Notes under the pieces: generated by a model
Seen by the model: only the letters and a program-made list of their open reading frames with translations
Databases searched by the model: none
What the model was told of the DNA's origin: nothing
Part shown: piece after piece, positions 39,222 through 48,113 of the stretch
How the letters are laid out: each line of letters starts with the position of its first letter
How positions within the stretch are numbered: position 1 is the stretch's first letter
Translations under genes and position numbers: made by a program
From: Herpetosiphon llansteffanensis
GTDB taxonomy: Bacteria; Chloroflexota; Chloroflexia; Chloroflexales; Herpetosiphonaceae
Direction: 5' to 3'
Length of the DNA: 64,000 bases
NCBI RefSeq assembly: GCF_003205875.1
Contig: NZ_PUBZ01000054.1
Location: forward strand, 1 to 64,000

Positions 39222-39430
39222 AGCAGCCTCCGCAAGGTTTCGGCATATTGGGCCATGGCTTTGCGCACCCGTGGCACAAGCTGTGGATCGACCTCGGGCA
39301 GTGCTTGCAGCGAAAGGTAGCCTTCAGCATCAAGCTCGACGGCCAATAAAATCGTGGTTTGTTGGCTAGCTTGCAGCCATTCGGCTAAATTGGCGGGCAC
39401 TTCTTCTGGTTTTAAGGTTAATTGTTGCAT
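39218..39430 (-). CDS. Candidate antitoxin of the Doc operon
   Basis: A 70-residue protein directly upstream of and overlapping doc copy 1 by 4 bases, the normal place for an antitoxin. It does not look like Phd: it has a short beta/helix N terminus, an acidic centre (VELDAEGYLSLQALPEVD) and a basic C-terminal helix. The antitoxin role is inferred from position only. The gene begins at the edge of a heptamer array, where its promoter should lie. Confidence 0.6.
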   Translation of the reverse strand: MQQLTLKPEEVPANLAEWLQASQQTTILLAVELDAEGYLSLQALPEVDPQLVPRVRKAMAQYAETLRRLL

Positions 39431-39454
39431 GGTGCGAAACTCAATTCAAATTAT

Positions 39455-39600
39455 GGCTATTGGCTTTTGGCTATTGGCTTTGGTCTATTGGCTATTGGCT
39501 ATTGGCTATTGGCTATTGGCGTTTGGTCCTATTCCCGATAGCCTATAGCCTGAAGCCTATAGCCTTTATGTTCTATGCTCTATGTTCTATGCTCTTGCTT
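39455..39600. repeat. GGCTATT heptamer array and flanking heptamers
   Basis: Ten consecutive 7-base units run from 39455 to 39524, seven of them exact or near-exact GGCTATT. The array continues as GCCTATA/GCCTGAA units (about 39541) and then TGTTCTA/TGCTCTA units (about 39568-39597), which run into the stop codon of trpG. It lies between the antitoxin start and the trpG end, both on the minus strand. Confidence 0.9.
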
Positions 39601-40187
39601 TCAACCAATTCTGGCTTGGGAATGCTCAGGAAGTTGGCAAGCAAGGCTTTGCCATGCTCAGTCATAATCGATTCGGGGTGGAATTGCACGCCCTCGATTG
39701 GCAAGCTACGGTGGCGCAAACCCATAATTAAGCCATCATCGCTCCAGGCGGTTGCCTCAAGATCGCTGGGCAAACTTGCTTCTTCGACAATCAACGAGTG
39801 ATAGCGAGTGGCGGTGAATGGCGATGGCACGCCAGCGAAAATCCCAACATTCAAATGGGTAATCGGCGAGGTTTTGCCGTGACGCAACTGGGGAGCGCGA
39901 ATCACTCGCCCGCCAAAAGCTGCGCCAATTGATTGATGGCCCAAGCAAACGCCCAAAATCGGATATTCCATGCACAATTCGCGAATCAGCGGCACACTAA
40001 TGCCCGCTTCGGCAGGTGTACACGGCCCAGGCGAAATTACAATGCGGTCGATTGTTTCCATGCTGCGAATGTCATCGACCTCAATTTCATCGTTGCGCTT
40101 AACCACAACCTCGGCCCCAAGTTCGCAGAGATATTGATACAAATTATAGGTAAAGGAATCGTAGTTATCGAGTAGCAAGACGGCCAT
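39573..40187 (-). CDS. trpG: Anthranilate/aminodeoxychorismate synthase, glutamine amidotransferase subunit
   Basis: A 204-residue class I amidotransferase supplying ammonia for anthranilate or aminodeoxychorismate synthesis. It begins [16 protein letters not shown], has the nucleophile in [10 protein letters not shown] and the His/Glu pair in [10 protein letters not shown] start at ATG 40187 behind AAGGAG. The last residues and the TAG stop come from the neighbouring heptamer repeat, as in udk. There is no trpE or pabB nearby, so trpG and pabA cannot be distinguished. Confidence 0.92.
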   Translation of the reverse strand: MAVLLLDNYDSFTYNLYQYLCELGAEVVVKRNDEIEVDDIRSMETIDRIVISPGPCTPAEAGISVPLIRELCMEYPILGVCLGHQSIGAAFGGRVIRAPQLRHGKTSPITHLNVGIFAGVPSPFTATRYHSLIVEEASLPSDLEATAWSDDGLIMGLRHRSLPIEGVQFHPESIMTEHGKALLANFLSIPKPELVESKSIEHRA

Positions 40188-40208
40188 GGCACACTCCTTG
40201 ATCATGGT

Positions 40209-41039
40209 TTAGAAATCGCTGGTATTTTGTACAAGTAAAACAGGAATTGGGCTATTAAACAAGATCTCGGCGCTGACATCTTCGAGCAACACTCGATCAA
40301 GCGGCGTGCGCGCGCGATGTGCGCCAATCACCAACAGATCATAGCCGCCGGTTTTAATCTCTGCTTGAATTTCTTCGAGCACCATGCCCGCACGAATCCG
40401 CACGCTGGTTGCCACGCCGCGCTCGGTCAAAATCGTTTTGGCGGCAGCAATATTGCGTGCAACTTCACCCTGTTTTTCCATCACCAAATCGGCCAAGCGC
40501 TCAGGGTCGCGCTCTTCTGGCTTGTAGGTCAGCGACAATTGCGAAACAATGTGCAAAATCGTGACCTGTCCGCCGAGCGGCCCGATAATTGAGGCCGTCA
40601 TTTGGGCATCGTGCAGGGTTGCTGGCCCACCTGCGGCACAGACTAAAGCGCGGCGCAGTTCATTAGGTCGGCCTTGCATCAACAACATCGAGCAGGTTAA
40701 GCGGCGCGCCAACGAGCCGATGGCCGATTGACCAAGCCAACGTCGCCAACCTTCCTTGCGCAACGGCCCAAAAGCCACCAAATCGGGCTGACTAGCGCGG
40801 GTTTCGAGCACAATCGCCCGTTCTGGGGTTGCACCGCGCATGGTTCTGGTTGGCGCATGGTCGCTTTGCAACAATTGCTCAGCGTTAAAAAAATACATTT
40901 CGGCTTCATCTTGATGCGCTTCGTCAACCAAAAAGGTGGTGTTGACATGGGATTGGCGGGCCAGTGGCGCAAGATAGGCCACCATGCGCCGCGCCGCCGA
41001 AGAGCCATCAAGGTAAATCATTAAATTAAAAGGCTTCAT
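40209..41039 (-). CDS. Tandem universal stress protein
   Basis: A 276-residue protein made of two UspA-like domains. The C-terminal one has the more complete ATP-type loop (LVIGAHRART..DRVLLEDVSAEILFNSPIPVLLV), while the first has a degenerate FGPLRKEGW..SAIGSLARRLTCSMLLM version. It lies 7 bases downstream of the Na/Pi-type transporter gene and 21 bases upstream of trpG on the same strand, so the three may be cotranscribed. Confidence 0.85.
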   Translation of the reverse strand: MKPFNLMIYLDGSSAARRMVAYLAPLARQSHVNTTFLVDEAHQDEAEMYFFNAEQLLQSDHAPTRTMRGATPERAIVLETRASQPDLVAFGPLRKEGWRRWLGQSAIGSLARRLTCSMLLMQGRPNELRRALVCAAGGPATLHDAQMTASIIGPLGGQVTILHIVSQLSLTYKPEERDPERLADLVMEKQGEVARNIAAAKTILTERGVATSVRIRAGMVLEEIQAEIKTGGYDLLVIGAHRARTPLDRVLLEDVSAEILFNSPIPVLLVQNTSDF

Positions 41040-41046
41040 ATTGATC

Positions 41047-42222
41047 CTAGATAAATAACAGCAGAATCGGAGTCACGACCATCACCACCATAAATGTCAC
41101 CAACATCGGCGTGTCGTTGACCACCCGATCAAGCAAGCGCAAAATTAACCGCTCATACGGGCGATAGAGGAACAGCAGAATAATTAATGAAATCACACTA
41201 ATGCTGATAATTTCGGCCAGCACCACTGTAAAAGCAAATGGATCTTTGATCAACAATGAGGCCACCAGCGTATCAATAAAGGTGGTGATGTTGGCTCCCA
41301 TAATGTAGGGCAAGGTATTTTCGCGCCGAATAAAGCCGCGCGCCGAAAGTGGCACCAAAATCGAGAGCGAAACCGAAACCGATAAAGTTAATGAGGTGAC
41401 GAACGCACCCAGCAAAAACATTGCCCAAGGCCGATAAATCAAACCGCCGATGCGGCCAAAGGCATTATGTTCAGCATCAACTTGCGGCAGCGCTTTATCC
41501 AAGAGGTTGAAGGCAAAGAGCAGCGTGCTAACCCCAATAATAAAAATGATCACGCTGGTTGCTGGCAGCACGCCACTGGTTGCGGGAGTTGCGCCAAAAA
41601 TATTGATAATCCCGCCATCAATTGTACGCAGCAGCCAAGCCACAATCGGATCAAACACCTGCTCGACAAAATCGAAAATCGCCGAGGGCAAGGCAATGCG
41701 CACTTGGTCGAGGCCGCTATCGGTCAGCAGCCAATAGCCAATCGCCAATGCAGGAATATAGGTGGTGGCCGTCACGCTCAGCGCCAGCACGCCAATCGAG
41801 AGCGAGGCGGCTTTTTCACGGCCCCGCAAAAAGTAGATGAAGCCAATCACCAGCACAATAAATGAGGCCCCAAGCCGCGAACCAGTAATCATGGTAAAGG
41901 CTTGCAGCGGATCGATGACTTTGCTGTCGAGAAACGAAAGCGCAATCCCCGCTACTGGCGAGCCGCTCAACACGCCATAAGCAAACAGCCAGCCAAAGCC
42001 CAGCGTATTGAGCGCATTTTCAATGCCCAACGTTTTGGTGAGAAACGGCCCCAGCCCGCCTGCACCTTTACTTAACAGCCGCAAAGCCAAAATAAAGAAG
42101 AACAGGCCAATCACCACAAATCCCAATTTCATCAAGCGCCGCAACCAACGATTGCGTTGCAACAATGAGCGCGTGGCCGGACTATCCACGCCAAGCGCTT
42201 GCTCCGACTGGTGTTCGCTCAT
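41047..42222 (-). CDS. Na+/phosphate-cotransporter-like membrane protein
   Basis: A 391-residue protein with a basic N terminus and about ten membrane segments. Two inverted-repeat-like motifs (MITGSRLGASF, and MGANITTFIDTLVAS) match the duplicated QSS/GANIGTT-type substrate loops of the NptA/SLC34 family. The ribosome site GGGAGG precedes ATG 42222. Substrate could be phosphate or another anion; sodium coupling is a family inference. Confidence 0.75.
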   Translation of the reverse strand: MSEHQSEQALGVDSPATRSLLQRNRWLRRLMKLGFVVIGLFFFILALRLLSKGAGGLGPFLTKTLGIENALNTLGFGWLFAYGVLSGSPVAGIALSFLDSKVIDPLQAFTMITGSRLGASFIVLVIGFIYFLRGREKAASLSIGVLALSVTATTYIPALAIGYWLLTDSGLDQVRIALPSAIFDFVEQVFDPIVAWLLRTIDGGIINIFGATPATSGVLPATSVIIFIIGVSTLLFAFNLLDKALPQVDAEHNAFGRIGGLIYRPWAMFLLGAFVTSLTLSVSVSLSILVPLSARGFIRRENTLPYIMGANITTFIDTLVASLLIKDPFAFTVVLAEIISISVISLIILLFLYRPYERLILRLLDRVVNDTPMLVTFMVVMVVTPILLLFI

Positions 42223-42279
42223 GCAATGCCTCCCAAAGCACCAGAGAATCAGATCAAAGTATACAAGCAAAAATCATAT

Positions 42280-42690
42280 AGAACATAGAGCAAAGAACAT
42301 AGAACATAGCGAAAGGATGAAGGATGAGGGATGAAGGATGAAAGCCAATAGCCGAGGGATCGGGGGTCAGGGGTCGGGGATCAGGCGATGGGCTTTGGGC
42401 TGGCACGAACCTCATCCCAATAATCTGTGGAATCTGTGGCTAAAAACGTACTCTTCGTGTACTTCGCGGTTTTCGTCCTTCGTGCGCTTCGTGTCCTTCG
42501 TGGATCGGTTCTTTAACGCAGAGGCGTAGAGAAGCTATGGCTATTTGGCTCTTGGCTATCGGCATTGCAGAATAATCAGAGAAATCTGTGCAATCTGTGG
42601 CTAAAAACGTACTCTTCGCGTTCTTCGCGTGCTTCGCGGTTTCGTTCTTCGTGCGCTTCGTGTCCTTCGTGGATCAAAATCGCTTCGATC
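42280..42690. repeat. Heptamer array followed by nonamer arrays
   Basis: From 42280 to 42398 the sequence can be read as 17 uninterrupted 7-base units passing through several families (AGAACAT, GGATGAA, GGATCGG, GGGTCAG). Then come two similar blocks (about 42416-42500 and 42570-42676) with CAATCTGTGGCTAAAAACGT followed by nonamers CTTCGCGNN/CTTCGTGNN ending in GTGGATC. An octamer CGCAGAGG also occurs near 42520. No gene is credible. Confidence 0.85.
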
Positions 42691-42779
42691 TTCGATCAGC
42701 TATTTTATGCTACACTAGAAGCCACCAAAAATACCTACAGATCTGACTCTGCTTCCAGCAATACACGGGGCGTTGGCCT

Positions 42780-45413
42780 ATGACATCACAACCACGAAAT
42801 GTTCGTTTTGGGGTTCAAGCGCGGGTTTTGTTGCTGGCATTGGGAGTTTCGCTGCCAGCGCTGATTATTGTTGGTTGGCTGAGCCTGAATGGCATCTCCC
42901 AAGCACGCTCGGCAGCAGTCAAGCAAAGCGAAAATACCCTCTTACTCCAAGCAGAAAATATGCTCATGAGTCGAGCAATCGATAAAGCCGAGTTGTATGA
43001 TCAGGCTTTGTTGAGTGTGCAACGCCAAGTCCAAACCATGGTCAATATTACCCAACAGGCCTTTAGTCGCCCACTTGATCGGCTGGCAGATACGCGGCCC
43101 GACCCGTTTTGGCTGGCTGGCAGCGGCCCAACCCTAATTCCCCCCGATCAACTACGGCTCACCGTCGCCCGTGCGCGCCAAATCACTGGCGCACTCCAAA
43201 GCAATGTCAACCTGAACCCATTAATTTCCTTGGGCTATTTGGCCACCAAGGAAGGCGTGATGGTGCTCGATGATGTGCGGGTGGTCAGCGTTTTGCCCGA
43301 TGGCTTCGATGCCCGCAAACGCCCGTGGTATCAGGCCGCCGAAGCTGCCAACGGCCCAACCTGGATCGGCACCTACGTCGATGCAGCAACCAAACAACTC
43401 AATATCACTGTCTCTGCTCCAGTCAACGTCAACGAACAAATGATTGGTGTCATTGGCATGGATTTGCTGCTGACCACGATTCAATCGGATGTGCTACGGA
43501 TCGATGCTGGAACCTCGGGCTATGCCTTTGTGATGGATCACGATGGCAATATTTTGATTCGGCCTGAGCTTGAGGCTGGCAACACGCGCTGGGATGAAAC
43601 CTTTCAAAAGCAAAATCTGTTTGAGAGCGATGATCCGAATTTTGCCTCGTTGCGCGAGAATATTCGCAATAATTTGCCGGGCGTAACTCGTTTGCAACTC
43701 GATGGCGGCGACCGCTATTTGGCCTACTCGCCAATGCGCACGGTTGGCTGGGTGGTGGCCTTGGTGCTGCCAATCGACGACGTAATTAGCCCCGCCCGCG
43801 ATGCAAGTTTGGCAATCGAGCGCGAGCAACAGCAATTACGCCGCAATTTCCTCGCCGTATTGCTGATCGCCTCAGGCTTGATCATTATTTTGGCCACTGG
43901 CTTGGCACGAACGATCATCCGACCGTTGCGCGAGCTTGAGGTTGGCGCACAACGCATTGCCTCAGGCCAGCTTGATCAACAATTGGTCGTCCATGGCAAC
44001 GATGAAATTGGCCGCCTCAGCCTTTCGTTTAACCAAATGAGCACGGCCTTGCGCGAAAAAGTCGATGCCTTGGAAGTTAATGCTCAGCAAATGGCGGCTA
44101 TCAACGAAACCAGCAACGAATTAAAACGCCTACGTTCGTTGAATACCGTGCTTGATCACATCCCTCAATTGTTATGTCAACGACTAGGCTTTGATCGGGC
44201 TGTACTCTATTTGCTGCGCGACGATTTGATTGAAGTTGTGTCGGCTTCGTTTGGCCCGAATAATTACGAGCTTGAATCCGATTTTATGCGTTCGGCGCTC
44301 TCTGATCCAATCACGATTGAAAGCGACACCATCGAAGCCAGCGTGATCAAATCGCGCCAAGCGGTGATTGTTGATAATCCTTGGCAACACCCGCAAGTGA
44401 TTCAGTCCAAGCAATTTATTTCTGGCGGCGATTCGTATGTGCAAGCGCCTATTTTGGGCCGTGAAAAAGTGCTGGGCCTGATTTCCGCCGACTACTACGA
44501 GCAAGGCCGCTTGGTAACAATCCAAGATGCAGCCTTGTTGCTCAACTTTGCGGATATGGTTGGCTTGACGATTGAAAACGCCTTCTCATTCCAAAACTTG
44601 GAAGATTTGGTGGCCCAACGCACTGGCGAGTTGCGTGAAGCCCTCGACCGCGCTCAAGCAGCCGATCGCTTGAAATCGCAGTTTTTGGCGAGCATTTCGC
44701 ACGAACTACGCACGCCGTTGAATGCAATTATTGGCTTCTCAACCGTGCTGATCGATGAACTTTCGCCAGTAATCGTCGAAGAACAGCGCGAAGACCTTGA
44801 GACGATCAACAAAAACGGGCGCTATTTGCTCGATCTGATCAACGATATTTTGGATATGGCGCGGATCGAAGCTGGCAAATTTGCCTTGCACCGCGAAGCA
44901 ACCGCCGTGCTGCCAGTTGTGCAATCGGCAGTCGATATTATGCACGGGCTGAATTCCAAGCCTGTGACCATGCGCATCGATATTGCGCCCGACTTGCCGC
45001 CGATGGATGTTGACCCAACGCGGCTGCGCCAAATTGTGATTAACCTGATTTCAAATGCGGTAAAATTTACCGATCGCGGCCAAATTGTGGTGCGCGCAAC
45101 GCGGCGGATTGTGCACGAAGCCACGCCAATTGGCTCGCACTATCTTTTGCCCGGAGATTGGATTGTGATTAGCGTCCAAGATACAGGCATTGGGATGGAT
45201 GCAGAAGCTTTGAGCAAGCTGTTTCAAGAGTTTCAGCAAGTGCATGCCAGCGCCAGAGGTATTTTGGGGTCGGGCTTGGGGCTTTCAATTACGCGCCGTC
45301 TGGTCGATTTGCACGATGGCGATTTGTGGGTTGATAGCAAAGTTGGGGTTGGTAGCACCTTCTCATTTGCGATTGCCACCGCCAACACCCAAGCTCCAAT
45401 TGAGCAACAATAA
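42780..45413 (+). CDS. dCache-HAMP-GAF sensor histidine kinase
   Basis: An 877-residue kinase. One N-terminal membrane helix (about 16-40), a dCache extracellular sensor (about 45-350, with RPWYQAA and the NITVSAPV strand), a second helix (about 360-380), HAMP (380-435), GAF (455-610), HisKA with [15 protein letters not shown] (about 645) and HATPase with NLISNAVKF and GSGLGLSITRR. No good ribosome site was found. It is followed after 24 bases by a receiver-kinase gene, a likely partner. Confidence 0.92.
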   Translation: MTSQPRNVRFGVQARVLLLALGVSLPALIIVGWLSLNGISQARSAAVKQSENTLLLQAENMLMSRAIDKAELYDQALLSVQRQVQTMVNITQQAFSRPLDRLADTRPDPFWLAGSGPTLIPPDQLRLTVARARQITGALQSNVNLNPLISLGYLATKEGVMVLDDVRVVSVLPDGFDARKRPWYQAAEAANGPTWIGTYVDAATKQLNITVSAPVNVNEQMIGVIGMDLLLTTIQSDVLRIDAGTSGYAFVMDHDGNILIRPELEAGNTRWDETFQKQNLFESDDPNFASLRENIRNNLPGVTRLQLDGGDRYLAYSPMRTVGWVVALVLPIDDVISPARDASLAIEREQQQLRRNFLAVLLIASGLIIILATGLARTIIRPLRELEVGAQRIASGQLDQQLVVHGNDEIGRLSLSFNQMSTALREKVDALEVNAQQMAAINETSNELKRLRSLNTVLDHIPQLLCQRLGFDRAVLYLLRDDLIEVVSASFGPNNYELESDFMRSALSDPITIESDTIEASVIKSRQAVIVDNPWQHPQVIQSKQFISGGDSYVQAPILGREKVLGLISADYYEQGRLVTIQDAALLLNFADMVGLTIENAFSFQNLEDLVAQRTGELREALDRAQAADRLKSQFLASISHELRTPLNAIIGFSTVLIDELSPVIVEEQREDLETINKNGRYLLDLINDILDMARIEAGKFALHREATAVLPVVQSAVDIMHGLNSKPVTMRIDIAPDLPPMDVDPTRLRQIVINLISNAVKFTDRGQIVVRATRRIVHEATPIGSHYLLPGDWIVISVQDTGIGMDAEALSKLFQEFQQVHASARGILGSGLGLSITRRLVDLHDGDLWVDSKVGVGSTFSFAIATANTQAPIEQQ

Positions 45414-45437
45414 CCTAGTTAGAAGGAAATAACCGTC

Positions 45438-46631
45438 ATGGCAGGTTCGACGCGGGTTCTTTACATTGAAGATAATCACGATAATCAACGCTTAGTTCGG
45501 CGGGTACTTGCAACCCGTGGCTATCAGATTATCATCGCCAATGACGGCAACGAAGGTTGGAAATCGGCCCAAACTGATCGCCCAGATTTGATTCTGATGG
45601 ATATTAATTTGCCAGGCTTGAATGGCTACGAATTAACCACCAAATTCAAAGCCACGCCGCAACTTGCCGATGTCCCAATTGTGGCCCTAACAGCCAACAC
45701 CACGCCTGGCGATCGCGAACGGGCCTTGGCTGCTGGCTGCGATGGCTACATCTCCAAGCCAATCGACCCTCGCGCCTTGCCCGATTTGGTGGCTAGCTAC
45801 ATCGGCGGCACGCGCGAAGTTTTGGCCAGCACCGATGCGCCCAGCGTCATGCGCGAATACAGCCAACAACTGGTCGGGCGCTTGGAATCGCATGTGCGCG
45901 AGCTGGAGCATGCCAATACGCGGCTGACACGGCTGGATCAGGCCAAAAACGATTTCTTGGCGACGATTTCGCACGAGCTGCGCACGCCATTAACCGTCAT
46001 TCACGGCTACCTGGATTTATTAAATATGCAAGCGCTTGGCCCGATTAGCGATGGCCAACGCGAAGCCTTGGAATTGATGAAACGCAACAGCACACGCCTG
46101 TTACGCCATATCAACGACCTGATTTACCTACAACAAGTGCGCTCCAACCAAATGGATTTTACCCAAGCAGATTTGCGCGGCGTGGTGCAATCGATTTGCA
46201 ACGATATGCAACCAACCTTTGGCGAGAAAAACCAAACCTTGGTGCGCAATATCTACGTTGGCGGCATCCAAACGCCCTTGATGATTCATATGGATGTGCA
46301 TGGCGTTGATAATGCAGTGCGCCACTTGTTGGAGAATGCCAGCCAATACACCAATGCTGGTGGCGTGATTCAAGTTTCGGTCTATCAAGATGATCAATTG
46401 GTGCGGGTTTCGATTCGCGATAACGGCGTGGGGATTCCCGAAGCTGATTTCGAACGCATTTTCGAGCCATTTGTGCGCTTGGATGATACCTTGGCTAGCA
46501 CTGGCGGGGCCGGCTTGGGCTTGGTGATTGCCAAACATGTTGCCGAGGCCCACAATGGCACAATTGCCGTCGAAAGTACCATGGGCGTTGGCAGTATCTT
46601 CACCCTGCAACTGCCAGTTAATCATCAATAA
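45438..46631 (+). CDS. Receiver-histidine kinase
   Basis: A 397-residue cytosolic protein with an N-terminal receiver (VLYIEDNHDN, phospho-acceptor in LILMDINLPG, KPI; residues 5-122), a coiled linker, HisKA with [15 protein letters not shown] (about 175) and an HATPase with DNGVGIPEADFERIF and GAGLGLVIAKH. The receiver-first order implies that phosphorylation of the receiver controls the kinase part, rather than the usual hybrid kinase. AAGGAAA precedes the ATG, and the upstream kinase is probably its source of phosphate. Confidence 0.9.
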   Translation: MAGSTRVLYIEDNHDNQRLVRRVLATRGYQIIIANDGNEGWKSAQTDRPDLILMDINLPGLNGYELTTKFKATPQLADVPIVALTANTTPGDRERALAAGCDGYISKPIDPRALPDLVASYIGGTREVLASTDAPSVMREYSQQLVGRLESHVRELEHANTRLTRLDQAKNDFLATISHELRTPLTVIHGYLDLLNMQALGPISDGQREALELMKRNSTRLLRHINDLIYLQQVRSNQMDFTQADLRGVVQSICNDMQPTFGEKNQTLVRNIYVGGIQTPLMIHMDVHGVDNAVRHLLENASQYTNAGGVIQVSVYQDDQLVRVSIRDNGVGIPEADFERIFEPFVRLDDTLASTGGAGLGLVIAKHVAEAHNGTIAVESTMGVGSIFTLQLPVNHQ

Positions 46632-46636
46632 CCCAA

Positions 46637-46675
46637 CCCAAGCTCTCGGGCCAAGCACGCCAGAGAGCTTGGCTA
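46637..46675 (+). terminator. Terminator-like hairpin
   Basis: CCAAGCTCTC pairs with GAGAGCTTGG (10 bp) around a 15-base loop, just after the kinase stop. The following CTATTTAA gives only a weak T-run. Confidence 0.6.
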
Positions 46676-46770
46676 TTTAAGCAGCAATTAACGAGCGAGC
46701 CTAGCAGATTATCGGCCTTGGACTAAAATTAAAAAAGCTTGCTTATACCCAAAATAGGCATAGATTGCTG

Positions 46771-46799
46771 TTGACAGCAGCTAGGCGCTGGCCTATCAT
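46771..46799 (+). promoter_or_regulatory. Sigma-70-type promoter of the ferredoxin gene
   Basis: TTGACA (46771-46776), 17 bases, TATCAT (46794-46799), 31 bases before the ferredoxin ATG. Confidence 0.65.
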
Positions 46800-46830
46800 A
46801 CCCATAGAGAACGGGTGAATAGCAAACTGA

Positions 46831-47118
46831 ATGAATCAGCAATCAACGTATCGCATCTATCTTTGTCATGGGTTGCACTGTGGAAGCCAACTGGCCGAGG
46901 TGCAACGCAATTTTGAGCACGCACTTGCTGCTGCCGATTTACACGAAACCGTTGAAGTACGTCTGAGCAACTGCCTTGGTCGCTGTGAACGTGGCCCAAA
47001 TGCAATCATTCAGCCCGGACGGGTCGTCTATTGCCAACTCAATGGCACAGCGATTAACCGAATTGTGCATGAACATCTCTTAACCAATACCCCTATCGTA
47101 GAATTACGTGACGAGTAA
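46831..47118 (+). CDS. Thioredoxin-fold [2Fe-2S] ferredoxin
   Basis: A 95-residue protein. C12 and C17 (LCHGLHC) with C48 and C52 (NCLGRCERGPN) are the four ligands of a [2Fe-2S] cluster in the NuoE/Fd-like thioredoxin-fold family. It is stand-alone, so probably an electron carrier. It has a good promoter but a weak ribosome site. The MBL gene begins 23 bases downstream and may be cotranscribed. Confidence 0.9.
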   Translation: MNQQSTYRIYLCHGLHCGSQLAEVQRNFEHALAAADLHETVEVRLSNCLGRCERGPNAIIQPGRVVYCQLNGTAINRIVHEHLLTNTPIVELRDE

Positions 47119-47141
47119 GCATTGCAACATCGAGGGCACTC

Positions 47142-48113
47142 ATGACGCAGGAATTTGTAACCCAATTTTGGGGAGTGCGCGGCAGTCATCCTAGCACTGG
47201 CGCTGAGTTTAGCAAAACAGGTGGCAATACTTCGTGTGTTGAAATGCGCGTAGCAGGCCAGCAATTGATTTTTGATGCTGGTACTGGCATTGTGGAGCTT
47301 GGCCATCAATTATTAAACCAAGTCAATCCCCGCCCAATTTTAATTTTGCTTTCCCATTATCACCATGATCATATTCAAGGCTTGCCGCATTTCCCGCCAC
47401 TCTACCGCGAAGATCAGATGATCTATATCGTGGCTCCGTGGAATCTCTATCAAGATCGGGTTTGGGAATTATTGGCCAGCGCTTCATCACACTCAATGCT
47501 GGCCGAACGCCCGGGCTTGTTGGCCCGCCGCCGCACTTTGTTAATCGAAGGTGGCGAGCGCTTGTGGTGGAATGCAGATGCGCCTACGCCGCTGCGCATT
47601 GCCAACGATGAGCAGGAGCAATGTCCTGCTGGCTCGGTGGAAATTCGCGCCTATCATTCGTTAGGTCACCCCCGTGGCGGCTCGATGTGCTATCGGATTG
47701 AGCAAAATGGGGTCAGTGCGGTCTACGCAACCGATATTGAATCGTATATTGGCACCGATCAGCGCTTGGCTAATTTTGCCCGTGATAGCGAATTAATCAT
47801 CCACGATGCCCACTATACGCCAACCGAATATGCCAACCCCAAGGCCAGCCGCCAAGGCTGGGGCCATAGCACCTGGGAAATGGCCATCGAATTGGCGCAT
47901 GTGGCAAATATCAAGCAAGTCGCGTTATTTCATCACGAACCAGCTCACACCGATAGCCAAATCGACCAGATCGAGGCCGATGCCCAAGCAGTCTATCCCT
48001 TGGCATTTGTGGCCCGAGAAGGCATGCAGGTCGATTTATTGGCCAGAATCAACGAACGCTCGCAAGGCCAATCGTTCTCACCAGTCGAGCCAGCTATCCA
48101 GCCACTCGCCTAG
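47142..48113 (+). CDS. MBL-fold metallohydrolase, paralogue
   Basis: A 323-residue protein similar in layout to the one at 11221..12138: it begins TQFWGVRGSHPSTG, has GGNTSCVEM, DAGTGIV, HYHHDH and a C-terminal HEPAHTDSQIDQIE. Both belong to the same branch of metallo-beta-lactamase-fold hydrolases. GAGGG precedes the ATG. Its 3' end overlaps the convergent M1 peptidase gene by 36 bases. Substrate unknown. Confidence 0.85.
   Translation: MTQEFVTQFWGVRGSHPSTGAEFSKTGGNTSCVEMRVAGQQLIFDAGTGIVELGHQLLNQVNPRPILILLSHYHHDHIQGLPHFPPLYREDQMIYIVAPWNLYQDRVWELLASASSHSMLAERPGLLARRRTLLIEGGERLWWNADAPTPLRIANDEQEQCPAGSVEIRAYHSLGHPRGGSMCYRIEQNGVSAVYATDIESYIGTDQRLANFARDSELIIHDAHYTPTEYANPKASRQGWGHSTWEMAIELAHVANIKQVALFHHEPAHTDSQIDQIEADAQAVYPLAFVAREGMQVDLLARINERSQGQSFSPVEPAIQPLA

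Noticed and set aside
39455-39600. The GGCTATT array as a CRISPR array
   Set aside because: Units are 7 bases without spacers of unique sequence, unlike 25-40-base repeats with spacers.
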